A program made the translations under genes and the position numbers. The notes under the pieces are model-generated. The model searched no databases. It saw nothing but the letters and a program-made list of their open reading frames with translations, and had not been told where the DNA came from. Below are positions 7,446 to 16,533 of a stretch of DNA of 41,327 nucleotides, one piece after another. This DNA comes from Halorubrum distributum JCM 10118 (GTDB lineage: Archaea; Halobacteriota; Halobacteria; Halobacteriales; Haloferacaceae). Location: assembly GCF_000337335.1 (NCBI RefSeq), contig NZ_AOJN01000058.1, forward strand, positions 1 through 41,327, read 5' to 3'. Position 1 is the first letter of the stretch. Each line of letters opens with the position of its first letter.

Positions 7446-8714
7446 ATGAAGGCGTTCGGCGACGAGGATACGATCTTCGAGGACATGGACGTCCTCAACC
7501 CCAACGAGCAGACGTATCAGCCCGAGTCGCTGCCGGAGCGCGAGGTGGAACTCGATCAGATCCACTCCGCCCTCCGTCCAGCGACGATGGGCTCAACGCC
7601 GCTCAACCTGATCGTGTACGGGCAGTCCGGACAGGGGAAGACCGTCGGAATCCGTCTCAAGACCGACCAACTTCAGGAGTACGCCGATGATTCTGAGATG
7701 GACCTCACCGTGGTTCACATCCGTTGTAAGGGCATGGACGGGTCCTATCACGTCCTGACACATCTCGTCAAGCGACTCCGTGAGAAGCGATTTGGCCCCG
7801 GTGAGGAGCTCCCGAGCGGTCACCAGCGGAAGACCCTCCTCAACATGGTGATCGAGAATCTGGAGAAGGTCGGCGGGACAGTCATCGTCGTCCTCGACGA
7901 GATTGATGCCATCGGCGACGACGACTACATCCTCTATGAACTCCCGCGGTCGAATCCGGACGGCGTCCGTCTCTCCCTCATTGGAATTACGAACGACCTC
8001 CAGTTCCGCGAGAATCTCGACGCCGACGTCCGGTCGAGCCTCGGTGAAGACGAGGTCCGCTTCGAGCCCTATGACGCCGATCAGCTCCGCAACATCCTCG
8101 CACGACGTGCCGCCGGTGCCCTCCGTGACACGTATTTCGAGGACAGTATCGAGGACTACCAGCATCTCCGAAGCGAGATTCTGAGCGACGACACGATCCC
8201 GCTTGCTGCGGCGTTAGGCGCACAAGATACGGGAGACGCTCGCGAGGCGATCCGCCTGCTGTTCCGTGCGACCAGATTCGCCGACGATAGGGGCGAGACG
8301 ACCGTCACAGAAGAACACGTGCGCGAGGCACGGGACTTCCTGGAGACGAAAGCCATTGAGTCGGGGATTCAGACGCTCCCGAACCAGCGAATGCTCGCGC
8401 TCATGGCGGTCACGTATCACGGGATACATGGCGACACGCCCGTGACAACGACGCCAATCTACACCCAGTACAAGACCTTCTGTGAGTACGTGGATGTGAA
8501 CGTGCTCTCGAACCGGCGATTCCGTGACCGGCTCAACGATCTCGCCGATACGAACGTGCTCAACAAGCGACAGGGACGGGGTCGTGGCGACGAAAATCAG
8601 TACTCGCTAGCAGTCGATCTTGATACGGCGCTCGAGAACCTCCCGAAGGAATCGGAGCGCCTCGGGGATGTCGCAACTGTTCTTCGAGAGCATAGTGGTG
8701 TTACAGACAAGTAA
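7446..8714 (+). CDS. Orc1/Cdc6-family AAA+ ATPase
   Basis: This 422-residue protein begins MKAFGDEDTIFEDMDVLNPN, followed by the family-typical P-x-x-LPEREVELDQI lead-in. Walker A is YGQSGQGKTVG (about residues 57-67) and Walker B is VIVVLDEIDAI (about 145-155). A sensor-1-like LIGITND follows. After the AAA+ part comes a winged-helix region (about 310-410) with SNRRFRDRLNDLADTNVLNK. These are features of archaeal origin-binding initiators. An in-frame GTG at 7437 is an alternative start. Unlike a chromosomal initiator, it stands at the head of a defence cluster on the same strand as DUF499. It could be the initiator of a former mobile element or an ATPase recruited to the defence system. The family call is firm, the role is not. 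Confidence 0.88.
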   Translation: MKAFGDEDTIFEDMDVLNPNEQTYQPESLPEREVELDQIHSALRPATMGSTPLNLIVYGQSGQGKTVGIRLKTDQLQEYADDSEMDLTVVHIRCKGMDGSYHVLTHLVKRLREKRFGPGEELPSGHQRKTLLNMVIENLEKVGGTVIVVLDEIDAIGDDDYILYELPRSNPDGVRLSLIGITNDLQFRENLDADVRSSLGEDEVRFEPYDADQLRNILARRAAGALRDTYFEDSIEDYQHLRSEILSDDTIPLAAALGAQDTGDAREAIRLLFRATRFADDRGETTVTEEHVREARDFLETKAIESGIQTLPNQRMLALMAVTYHGIHGDTPVTTTPIYTQYKTFCEYVDVNVLSNRRFRDRLNDLADTNVLNKRQGRGRGDENQYSLAVDLDTALENLPKESERLGDVATVLREHSGVTDK

Positions 8715-8766
8715 TTGTCCAGCAAGCTGGGAGTGAATTTCCTTTACTTTGATAGACTCGGTAACA

Positions 8767-8776
8767 GTTATAATAT
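8767..8776 (+). promoter_or_regulatory. TATA-like element ahead of the DUF499 operon
   Basis: GTTATAATAT is the strongest TATA-like sequence between the Orc1/Cdc6-like gene and DUF499. It would start a transcript near 8797-8803. A second weaker element (TTTGATAA, 8869-8876) lies 21-28 bases before the candidate small ORF at 8897. Confidence 0.4.
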
Positions 8777-8896
8777 CTCGCGAAGGTGATAGAACCATCC
8801 GGATGATTCGGAAGCGAATCACGAAAAGCGCGGGAAGCCCCGGACGGCCAAAGTTATCCGCTCCAGAGTTTGATAAGCTATACACGCACACCGGAG

Positions 8897-9022
8897 ATGG
8901 AAGAATTCCGAACTCGCGAAGTCGGCGGATCTATCATAGGCAACCAGTGGGGGACAACAGGACGGCTTCCTCACTGCCCCGAAACCAACAAGATCGAAAA
9001 CGGCGGAGATCAGAATGAGTAA
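8897..9022 (+). CDS. Candidate 41-aa leader ORF overlapping the DUF499 start
   Basis: ATG 8897 opens a frame that reads MEEFRTREVGGSIIGNQWGT, then TGRLPHCPETNKIENGGDQN and ends in Glu, with its TAA at 9020-9022. It overlaps the first bases of the DUF499 gene (ATG 9015) by 8 bases. The composition is protein-like and the codons fit a haloarchaeal gene. A weak TATA-like element lies 21-28 bases upstream. It could be a small system component or a leader that couples translation to DUF499. A rival frame (8749-9018, or from ATG 8803) ends in an ATGA overlap with DUF499 but encodes a very basic, low-complexity C-terminus, which is less likely. Confidence 0.38.
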   Translation: MEEFRTREVGGSIIGNQWGTTGRLPHCPETNKIENGGDQNE

Positions 9023-12000
9023 CGCAGAATTTCCAACGCTGTTCGACAGTTGCACACCGCGTGATGACGTTCTCGATGGAACGCTCCAAGAAGATCAATT
9101 TGCGGCTAGTCTAGCCACAGTCGCACATTCCTCGGCCGAAGCCCCTCCGGTCTATCGTGATGCGGGCCTCTTCTTCGATATGACCTACCCGACAGACGGG
9201 TTACAAACACTCCTCAGTAACCTCACTGGGAGATTTCTTGCTAGCAGTGGACACGACAGCGGAGGATATTCGAACAGCATCCTCTGTCTGGACACACGGT
9301 TCGGGGGCGGTAAGACACATGACTTGATCGCTTCGTATCACCTTGCGACCCATCCTGGTGATATAGATAATCTCGAAGATCATCTCAACGACGGTGATGA
9401 GGACCTCGCGTCGTCCTATCACGATGCCACCGTTTCTGGTGATCTTGATGTCGACACTGCGGTCTTCGTCGGCGGGCACGTCGACGGCCGAAACGCACGT
9501 AGTGACCGCACGGATCCGGACGCCCCGAACACCCGGACTATGTGGGGGGAGATCGCTTATCAGCTCTACGGGTTGGAGGGGTACGAGTACATCAAGGAGT
9601 ACGATCAAGACCGAAACGCTCCGGGCGGAAATACGCTGAAAGGGCTGTTCGAGATCGGCGACGGGGCGTCGCTAGTCCTCATCGACGAAATTGCGGCGTA
9701 TCTCGAAGCAGCATCCGCCGTCGAAGTCGGAAATGCAACGCTAGCGAGCCAGACGCTGAGCTTCGTTCTTTCACTCCTTGAGACGGCGTCGGAGACGGAC
9801 GACGTTACCGTCGTGTACAGTATCGCTGACACGGCCTTCGAAGAGGAGGCGGACGAGATCCGGACGCTCGTCGACGAACTCAACCAGATCGGCCGTCGGC
9901 AGCACAAGACGGTCACCCCTACCTCTGAGACGGAGGTCGGCCAAGTCCTCCAGCACAGGCTTTTCGAGGAAATAGATCACGATCAAGCTCAGTCTGTCGC
10001 AGAGTCATACTTTCAGTTCTACACCGGCGGAGACCGCCAGTTCCCACAGGAAGCTACTGACGCGAGCTTCGTCGACCGACTTGAACGAGAGTACCCGTTC
10101 CATCCGACGATCATCGATACCCTCACCGAGAAGATCGACACGATCCCGAAGTTCCAGCGCACCCGTGGCGCACTGAAGCTCCTCGCTCGGGCCGTATTCT
10201 ACCTTTGGAACCACCAGCCGGCCAACTACGACCGACACTGGATCCGGCTGTACGATCTGACGCCGGCGGACGATGCTCCGGGCGGCAGCATCGATGGGAC
10301 CCTCCGAGAGACGCTGTTCGAGTTCGTCGATCTCAGCTCTGCGGTCACTGCTGACATCTACAGCGAGGATGAGAACGCGCACGCACAACTCGAGGACCGC
10401 AAGTGGACGGAGAAAGGGATTCCACCGCTCGGAAGCCACCTGACGACAACCGTTCTCTGGCATAGTCTGGCGTATGGCGAACAGGCAACCGGACTCACAC
10501 GAGCGGAAATGAACGCGGCGCTCGGTCATCCCGACATTCGCTTCGACAACTACGACTCGGCACTGGACGCGCTCGCCGGTGACGACATGAGCGTCGCCTG
10601 TTACTACCTCTATGACGAAGAGCGTGTTCGGTTCAAGTCCGATCCGAACCTCATTCGCATCATCGACCAACGCGTCGACAACACCCCGGATGCGCAGGCT
10701 CGCTCGCGGTTTGAGGCCCGACTCGACAGCGAGACCGGGACCGGAGCGTTCGAGCCGGTGTCGCATCCGGAGTCGCCGGCCGACCTCCCGGACAAAGCAT
10801 CGACGCCTCAGCTCGCGATCATGCACATGGATACGGCTCCGGTCACCGAAGCGCTGCTCAACGACGATTCGAACCCGCAGGCAGTCCCGGAGAAGGTCCA
10901 GTCGCTTTACCAGAAGTCGGCGTCAAAACAGGGTGGCGATGCCCAGAGTCGAGTCTACAAAAACTATGTCCTGTTCCTCGCACCCGACGACGAGCGTGTG
11001 AAGAGTGCGGTCGACGAAGCCCGCCACTTGGAGGCCATCGAGGCGCTACTCGACGACAGCCAACAGACTGCCGACCTCTCTCCGGACCAGATTGAAGAGC
11101 TGAAGGAGCGTCAGAAGACGAAGTACGGCCTGCTCGGTGAGCTGGTCCGCGGGGTGTACCGCCACCTCTACTATGTCGACCGCGACGGCCTCACGCACAT
11201 TACCATCAACGCGACCGAGGCCAACGGCGGGACGTCGCTCGTCAACGCTGTCGAAGAGACGCTCGACGACCGGCTGATTCGGGCTGACGCCGGACCCAAG
11301 GGTATCGCGTTCTTCAAGCAGAAGCTCTGGCAGCAGACCCAGGACTCGATGACGACCCAGCAGCTCGTCGAGCAGTTCGCGAAGAAGCCGGGGCTTCCCT
11401 ATCTGCTGAGCACGAAGCCGCTTCGGAAGACCGTCGCGAAGATGGTCGACGACGGGGGGTACACCTACTGGGACGCGGAGTCCGAAACCGTGTACTGGGA
11501 CGCCGACGCCGATGATCATCCCGAGAACTGGCGGAAGCGAAGCCCCCTCGCGGAGTCGCCGGACGTTCGGACATCGATCAGGGACACCGACGTGAAGATC
11601 GGGAACGAGTACGTGGTTTACACGGGTATCGAGTCCCTCCTCGACGTTCACCACGACTCGATTCGGCCGCCCGAGGCGGAGGAAGTCCAGTGCGCCGAAG
11701 ACGGTTGTCCGACGATGGTTGAGCCCTCCGGCGACGGGCCGACGTACTGCGAGAAACATCAGGACACGGGGAAGGTTCGCTGTGAGGAGTGTAACAGGAA
11801 ATACGACGAGAGCAAGCTCAACGCGCAGGGAATCTGCCCCAACTGCGCGCGACCGTCGGGCTGGGACACGGCAACCAGTCAGATGGCCGCCTCTCGCGCG
11901 TTCAACGAGGTCCGAACCCACGCGCTCTCGAAGGCGCCTTCGGACGGAACGCCGGGCGTCTCGCAGGTCACCGTCGAGGTGATGGGCGAGGACCGGCTCT

Positions 12001-12344
12001 CGAAGGGGTCGTTCATCGCTCAACGCGACGCGTTCACCGACCGTGCGGACGCCGTCTCGGTCCGGATGAGCTACGATGTGAAGACATCGACCGGGACGAG
12101 CTACAGCGCGAGCTACCAAGGCGGACTCGACGACTTCTCCCGTGTGACAAACCAGCCCGACCCGTTCGGCGAGTCGATCAACGTCACGCTGAAGTTCCGC
12201 GTCGATCTCGACGAACCCGAAGCCATAACCGACGACGAGGACGACGTGCTCGCAGAGTTACAGGCGGGGCTCGGCCAGACCAACATCGACGTGAAGGTTC
12301 AAGCCAGAGGACCGGTCGAAGTACCCCCCGAGGCCACTCAATGA
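9015..12344 (+). CDS. DUF499-family ATPase of an antiviral cluster
   Basis: This 1109-residue protein has the hallmarks of DUF499. An early P-loop, DTRFGGGKTHDL, lies near residues 93-104 (GGGKT as Walker A), and Walker B, SLVLIDEIAAYL, near 216-227. A conserved CSLLET-like helical part (FVLSLLETASETDDVTVVYS) follows. The C-terminal third carries a double zinc-ribbon-like module at about 893-943, with CAEDGCPTMVE, YCEKH, RCEECNRKYD and ICPNCARPSG. A beta-rich end domain follows. DUF499 proteins are large P-loop ATPases found beside DUF1156 methylases in defence loci (family knowledge). The stop overlaps the next start as ATGA, so this gene is coupled to the small protein downstream. The first 500 bases are less GC-rich than the rest. 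Confidence 0.88.
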   Translation: MSNAEFPTLFDSCTPRDDVLDGTLQEDQFAASLATVAHSSAEAPPVYRDAGLFFDMTYPTDGLQTLLSNLTGRFLASSGHDSGGYSNSILCLDTRFGGGKTHDLIASYHLATHPGDIDNLEDHLNDGDEDLASSYHDATVSGDLDVDTAVFVGGHVDGRNARSDRTDPDAPNTRTMWGEIAYQLYGLEGYEYIKEYDQDRNAPGGNTLKGLFEIGDGASLVLIDEIAAYLEAASAVEVGNATLASQTLSFVLSLLETASETDDVTVVYSIADTAFEEEADEIRTLVDELNQIGRRQHKTVTPTSETEVGQVLQHRLFEEIDHDQAQSVAESYFQFYTGGDRQFPQEATDASFVDRLEREYPFHPTIIDTLTEKIDTIPKFQRTRGALKLLARAVFYLWNHQPANYDRHWIRLYDLTPADDAPGGSIDGTLRETLFEFVDLSSAVTADIYSEDENAHAQLEDRKWTEKGIPPLGSHLTTTVLWHSLAYGEQATGLTRAEMNAALGHPDIRFDNYDSALDALAGDDMSVACYYLYDEERVRFKSDPNLIRIIDQRVDNTPDAQARSRFEARLDSETGTGAFEPVSHPESPADLPDKASTPQLAIMHMDTAPVTEALLNDDSNPQAVPEKVQSLYQKSASKQGGDAQSRVYKNYVLFLAPDDERVKSAVDEARHLEAIEALLDDSQQTADLSPDQIEELKERQKTKYGLLGELVRGVYRHLYYVDRDGLTHITINATEANGGTSLVNAVEETLDDRLIRADAGPKGIAFFKQKLWQQTQDSMTTQQLVEQFAKKPGLPYLLSTKPLRKTVAKMVDDGGYTYWDAESETVYWDADADDHPENWRKRSPLAESPDVRTSIRDTDVKIGNEYVVYTGIESLLDVHHDSIRPPEAEEVQCAEDGCPTMVEPSGDGPTYCEKHQDTGKVRCEECNRKYDESKLNAQGICPNCARPSGWDTATSQMAASRAFNEVRTHALSKAPSDGTPGVSQVTVEVMGEDRLSKGSFIAQRDAFTDRADAVSVRMSYDVKTSTGTSYSASYQGGLDDFSRVTNQPDPFGESINVTLKFRVDLDEPEAITDDEDDVLAELQAGLGQTNIDVKVQARGPVEVPPEATQ

Positions 12345-12961
12345 CTACCGAATTCGATTCGCCACGCGCCGGGACGCCGACCGAGGACGCTCCCGTGTCC
12401 TCGTTCGGGAGCAGCGTCTACGGCGGACGGCCGACGTTCGCGATGGTGCGCCGCGAGGGCTCGAACGGCGGCGAGGTGACGCTGTACGAACTCCTTCCCG
12501 AGGATCAGGCGGCCGCGCGTCGCGTCCGGCTCGAACGCCGCGGGCGCTCGCTCAGCGTCGAATCCTTCGAAGCGGTCTTCGAGGACTCCACGACCGAGGA
12601 GGCGACGCGCTGGGACTGGGACGGGTGGACTACGGTGAAGGTCGCGCGTATCGACGGCGGGCGCTTCCGAGCGCTCTCTCCGCTCATCGAGGAGACCGTC
12701 GACGGCGCGGAACTCGACTCGTCAGCCGTGACCACCAGCGGCGCGGGTGACCTCTTCCTCCCAGAGACTGTCGGCGTCCGGCTGGCACTCGCGTTCCGCG
12801 GCATCAAGCCGCTCCAGCGCGTCGACAGGATGCGTGCCCTCTGTCGCGGCGTCGCTCACATGGGCGACGAGGAGTGCTACTACTGGCACGCGAAGTGCCG
12901 GTCCCCGTCCAGTCCGAACGGCGAGAAAGCCCTGCGAACACTGCTGACTGACCACCTATGA
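12341..12961 (+). CDS. Small defence-operon protein, DUF3780-like (tentative)
   Basis: The 206-residue protein overlaps both neighbours by ATGA junctions, between DUF499 and the DUF1156 methylase. In related clusters this slot often holds a DUF3780 protein. Its C-terminal pattern LALAFRGIKPLQRVDRMRAL followed by DEECYYWHAKC and GEKALRTLLTDHL resembles the DUF3780 end (a Trp/Tyr-rich E-R-W-W-like motif, then G-W-R-K-A-L). The match is by eye and weak. The N-terminus (FGSSVYGGRPTFAMVRRE and onward) looks like a small beta-rich domain. It is probably an adaptor of the ATPase-methylase pair (inference). Its base composition is very GC-rich, in contrast with the gene that follows immediately. Confidence 0.7.
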   Translation: MTTEFDSPRAGTPTEDAPVSSFGSSVYGGRPTFAMVRREGSNGGEVTLYELLPEDQAAARRVRLERRGRSLSVESFEAVFEDSTTEEATRWDWDGWTTVKVARIDGGRFRALSPLIEETVDGAELDSSAVTTSGAGDLFLPETVGVRLALAFRGIKPLQRVDRMRALCRGVAHMGDEECYYWHAKCRSPSSPNGEKALRTLLTDHL

Positions 12962-15819
12962 CAGACCACAACGACGACTTGAAGCCGCTCGCTATCGAGG
13001 GGAAGCTTCCACTGAAAGCTGTTGGGATTGAGAATCTACGGGAAGCCCACCCCACCAATATGCCGCCACATCGATATCTACACCGATGGTTTGCGCGTCG
13101 ACCAACACCCGTCGCAAGATTAGCAACTCTGGCTTCGGTCCTACCGAAAGATACTGAAACGGACGAACTACTCGAATTGATGCAATTCGGGCCAAAGGAA
13201 GGAGTAGATGAGCCTCTCGACAAGTATATAGAGGGAAAAAAAGCGACAGAAGATGACCGTTCAGGTACATTAAGTGACCACTATGGGTATCCTCGGCCGT
13301 TCAAACTTTCTCCCTCTACTGAAAGGTTAGAAGAGTTTCATGACACACTGAGATCGTATTGGGATGGCGAAATCCCCTCAGTTATTGACCCGACCGCCGG
13401 TGGAGGTGTAATTCCCTACGAATCAGTGAGATACCGGCTCCCGACTTCCGCTAATGAGCTGAATTCTGTCCCAAGCCTCATTCTTAAGACGATTCTATAT
13501 TACGCACCCACGGTCGGAGACATTACTCCAGAACTGGAAAACTGGGCAAACAAGATAAATGAAAGAGCCAAGGACAATCTGTCACAATACTTCCCAAGTG
13601 GAAATGGCCGGGATCAGCCCGATAATTATGTTTGTACATATAGTATCACTTGCTCTTCCTGCGGCCGACAAATTCCTCTTGTTCCTAAATGGCGAGTACG
13701 GACGCGCACAGGAGCAGAAACCGTAATAGTTCATCCGTCTTTCTCAGAAGATGGCTCACTTGAGTTCTCCTGTTGGATTAACCCCACTGACGAGGAGCTT
13801 GGTGGCTTTGATCCAACAGATGGCCCCGTCTCACGAGGAGGCAATGCTGAGTGCCTGAATTGCGGTGTGGTATCTGAAGCTGACGAGATTAAACAGTGTA
13901 TCGCTGATGGCGACTATCGGGACGAAATATACTGTGTTCGAACCCACGATAGTGATGGGAGCTTTGGTTTCCGCGCTCCGAATAAAGATGACTACGCTGC
14001 GATGGAAGCAGCAACCAACAAAATCTCGTCTAGTTTTGAACTTTCATCCCTACTGTCAGCAGATATTCCGGAGGGCCAGAAGACGAGTGAACCCCTCGGA
14101 TGGGGATTAGAACAGTGGCGGGATATGTTTACAGATCGGCAGTTGGTGTCGCACTACGAATTCCTTGACGCAGTCAACCACTTTAGGCCGGAAATCTACG
14201 AGAAGCACGATGAGGAGGAGGCAGAAGCTATCCTATCACTAATCACTCTAACTGCGGGCAAATTAGTTGACTACAATTCTCGGCTATCTGGTTGGGATAC
14301 AATTCAAGGATTCCCGAATCCGTTGTCAAAGGATAAAAATTACGCGTTCAAAAGAATATATCCAGATAATAATCTCACCACTGGCGGTCTATCCTTCCTA
14401 TCCCAACTGGACCGCGTCTCAGAATCTTATGCAGATATTGTCGATTATCTTCCGGAAGATGCTGAACCAGCTTCAGTTACTAATCAAGATGCGGCCAGCT
14501 TACCATATGAAGATGATAGCCTCCAAGCTGCGATAATCGATCCTCCCTACTACAGCAGTGTAATGTATGCAGAATTGTCTGATGTTTATTACGCATGGAT
14601 GAAAGAATATCTAAAAGACACATTTCCGGAGTTGTTTGGTCCAGAAACCACAGATAAAGCAAATGAGGCTGTCGCAAATTCCAGTCGATTTGAGGACGTT
14701 GCAGGGGAGGTATCTAAGAAACAGTTAGCCCGGGAATTTTATGAGGAAAAGATGGATGATATCTTCTCAGAATTGTCTAGAATAATCGAACCAGGCGGTG
14801 TGATGACTGTTATGTTTACTCACAAGGAAACAGATGCATGGGATACGCTTACAATGTCCCTCATCAACTCGGGGTTCACAATAACTTCTACACACCCGAT
14901 AACCAGTGAGATGCCGCAACGTGCTGGCATGCGCAGCAGTGCCTCAGCAGACACAACCCTTCTCCTTACGGGCCGCAAACCCCACCAAGAGAGCGATCCC
15001 GAGAACGCGATCCCGACCCTCTGGAGCGACGTCGAGGCCGACACGCGAGCGGCCGCGAAGGAGGCCGCCCGGGACCTCCTCGATTCCGGAATCTCCCTGA
15101 CGAAGACCGACGTCATCATTTCGGCGTTCGGCCCGACGCTCCGGGTCTTCGCCGACGCCTACCCCGTCGTCGACGACGAGGACGAGGAGGTCCCCCCACG
15201 GAAGGCCCTCGAAACGGCACGCGAGGCCGTGACCCAAATCCTCGTCGACGAGTACCTGGAGGGGATGGACGTCGACACCCTCGACGACGTCACCGAGTGG
15301 TACGTCCTCTGCTGGCTCGTCCACGAGTCCGAGACGTTCTCCTACGACGACGGCCGCCAGCTCGGCCTCGGCATCGGCGTCGACATCGACGAGATCAAGC
15401 GCTCGACGAAGACCTGGCGCAAGAGTCGTGGCGACATCAGCCTCCGCGGGCACGAGGGCCGCGTCCAGAACATCAACGAGAAGCCCGAGGACCGGTCGAG
15501 CCGGCTGCCGATAGACCCGGACGACCTCTCGTTCCCGCGCTCGCTGGACGCAGTTCACGCCGCGATGCACGTCTACGATAAGAAGGGCGAAACGGTGACC
15601 ATCGAGTGGCTCCGGGAACGGAACTACGACGCGGACAGCCAGTTCAAGGCCACGCTGAAGGCGCTGCTTCAGGTGCTGCCGAAGAACCACGAGGACTGGG
15701 AACTCGCTCGCGATCTGGCTGTCGGCCGGACGAGTGACGTACTTGACCTCGACTTCGGCCCAAACATCTTCGCGGACGATCGCGAAGACACGTCACAGCA
15801 GAGTCTCGAAGAGTTCTAA
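12958..15819 (+). CDS. DUF1156-family DNA methyltransferase (mosaic gene)
   Basis: The 953-residue protein begins with the DUF1156 signature: KLPLKAVGIENLREA, then HRYLHRWFARRPTPVARL at about residues 38-55. SAM-binding motif I is VIDPTAGGGVIPYES (D144 to G150 carry the core). Catalytic motif IV is IIDPPYYSSVMYAEL (D528-P-P-Y531), the DPPY form of amino-methyltransferases acting on adenine N6 or cytosine N4. Between them lies a zinc-ribbon-like insertion (CSSCGRQIP near 232-235 and CLNCGVV near 299-302). The gene probably methylates host DNA to mark self. The composition changes sharply near 14950 (about residue 664): the upstream part is AT-rich, the downstream part GC-rich like the neighbouring genes. 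Its stop overlaps that of the convergent membrane gene. Confidence 0.9.
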   Translation: MTDHNDDLKPLAIEGKLPLKAVGIENLREAHPTNMPPHRYLHRWFARRPTPVARLATLASVLPKDTETDELLELMQFGPKEGVDEPLDKYIEGKKATEDDRSGTLSDHYGYPRPFKLSPSTERLEEFHDTLRSYWDGEIPSVIDPTAGGGVIPYESVRYRLPTSANELNSVPSLILKTILYYAPTVGDITPELENWANKINERAKDNLSQYFPSGNGRDQPDNYVCTYSITCSSCGRQIPLVPKWRVRTRTGAETVIVHPSFSEDGSLEFSCWINPTDEELGGFDPTDGPVSRGGNAECLNCGVVSEADEIKQCIADGDYRDEIYCVRTHDSDGSFGFRAPNKDDYAAMEAATNKISSSFELSSLLSADIPEGQKTSEPLGWGLEQWRDMFTDRQLVSHYEFLDAVNHFRPEIYEKHDEEEAEAILSLITLTAGKLVDYNSRLSGWDTIQGFPNPLSKDKNYAFKRIYPDNNLTTGGLSFLSQLDRVSESYADIVDYLPEDAEPASVTNQDAASLPYEDDSLQAAIIDPPYYSSVMYAELSDVYYAWMKEYLKDTFPELFGPETTDKANEAVANSSRFEDVAGEVSKKQLAREFYEEKMDDIFSELSRIIEPGGVMTVMFTHKETDAWDTLTMSLINSGFTITSTHPITSEMPQRAGMRSSASADTTLLLTGRKPHQESDPENAIPTLWSDVEADTRAAAKEAARDLLDSGISLTKTDVIISAFGPTLRVFADAYPVVDDEDEEVPPRKALETAREAVTQILVDEYLEGMDVDTLDDVTEWYVLCWLVHESETFSYDDGRQLGLGIGVDIDEIKRSTKTWRKSRGDISLRGHEGRVQNINEKPEDRSSRLPIDPDDLSFPRSLDAVHAAMHVYDKKGETVTIEWLRERNYDADSQFKATLKALLQVLPKNHEDWELARDLAVGRTSDVLDLDFGPNIFADDREDTSQQSLEEF

Positions 15820-16409
15820 CGTAGCTTAGTTAGTTTTTGGTTCCGATATCCGTACTCAATAGCCTGAAGTAGTCGTTCTGCGACAATAACAAACTGAAAC
15901 GCGAGTAGCGCAGACAGACTTGGTAATATCGCTTCCCGGATATTCCCGGAATCAAGCTCAGCAGCCGGCGTGAGTTGAGCTATTGTCTCGGGTGCGAAGA
16001 TAACTGCGACTATGAATCCGAAAATAACTCCGATTTCAGTCATAGTTCCTGCTGCTCTAATTGGGATAAGTTCGATCTTTGGTGGCGGAGAGTCGCTGCG
16101 GTCCTTAAAAATCGTGGATGCTACAAGACTAATTACACGAACTGTGTACCCGATAATGAAGCCAGCCTTCATTTTTGAGAGTGTTGCTGATCCAACGTAG
16201 AATGTGACTTGCTCTCTTGTTACAACAGAGACAGCAAATGCGAAAATCACTACAGATATGAGATATAGTACACCAACGAAGGCCAGTAATTTCACAGTAA
16301 AATAGTTACTAGTATAAATATTTTCATAGATTAGTGTCAATACTATTAATATCGAAAATACAAGTATGGGCACCCAATCAGCCACAACAAATAACGACAT
16401 ATCTGCCAT
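15816..16409 (-). CDS. AT-rich multi-pass membrane protein, unknown
   Basis: This minus-strand gene lies between the methylase and the helicase. It encodes a hydrophobic protein with about five membrane segments, including DWVPILVFSILIVLTLIY, LLAFVGVLYLISVVIFAF, GFIIGYTVRVISLVAS, GVIFGFIVAVIFAP and LPSLSALLAFQFVIV. It ends in a basic tail (GYRNQKLTKLR). I start it at ATG 16409 because a TTTATA element at 16430-16437 then has the correct spacing. Two upstream in-frame ATGs (16421, 16454) would place that element in or beside the coding sequence. Its TAG stop overlaps the TAA of the methylase gene. It is clearly more AT-rich than its neighbours, which suggests recent gain. No family is recognised. 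It could be a membrane effector or immunity protein (inference). Confidence 0.72.
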   Translation of the reverse strand: MADMSLFVVADWVPILVFSILIVLTLIYENIYTSNYFTVKLLAFVGVLYLISVVIFAFAVSVVTREQVTFYVGSATLSKMKAGFIIGYTVRVISLVASTIFKDRSDSPPPKIELIPIRAAGTMTEIGVIFGFIVAVIFAPETIAQLTPAAELDSGNIREAILPSLSALLAFQFVIVAERLLQAIEYGYRNQKLTKLR

Positions 16410-16429
16410 ATCTTGTGTCATACTTAAAA

Positions 16430-16437
16430 TTATAAAT
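16430..16437 (-). promoter_or_regulatory. TATA box of the AT-rich membrane gene
   Basis: On the minus strand the sequence reads TCTATTTATAATTTTAAG. The TTTATA core lies about 24 bases before ATG 16409, which supports that start. Confidence 0.5.
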
Positions 16438-16533
16438 AGATTAGGGAAGTTCAAATTATTCCCGGTTATCCGAGTTCGGTTTTGTACCAGCGATAGTTGT
16501 AAGATGTACCCAAAATAATGGATTAGCAGACGA

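Noticed and set aside
8749-9018. An 89-codon frame ending in an ATGA overlap with DUF499
   Set aside because: The product is highly basic and low-complexity at its C-terminus, unlike haloarchaeal proteins. The ATGA overlap keeps it as an outside possibility, noted under the 41-residue candidate.
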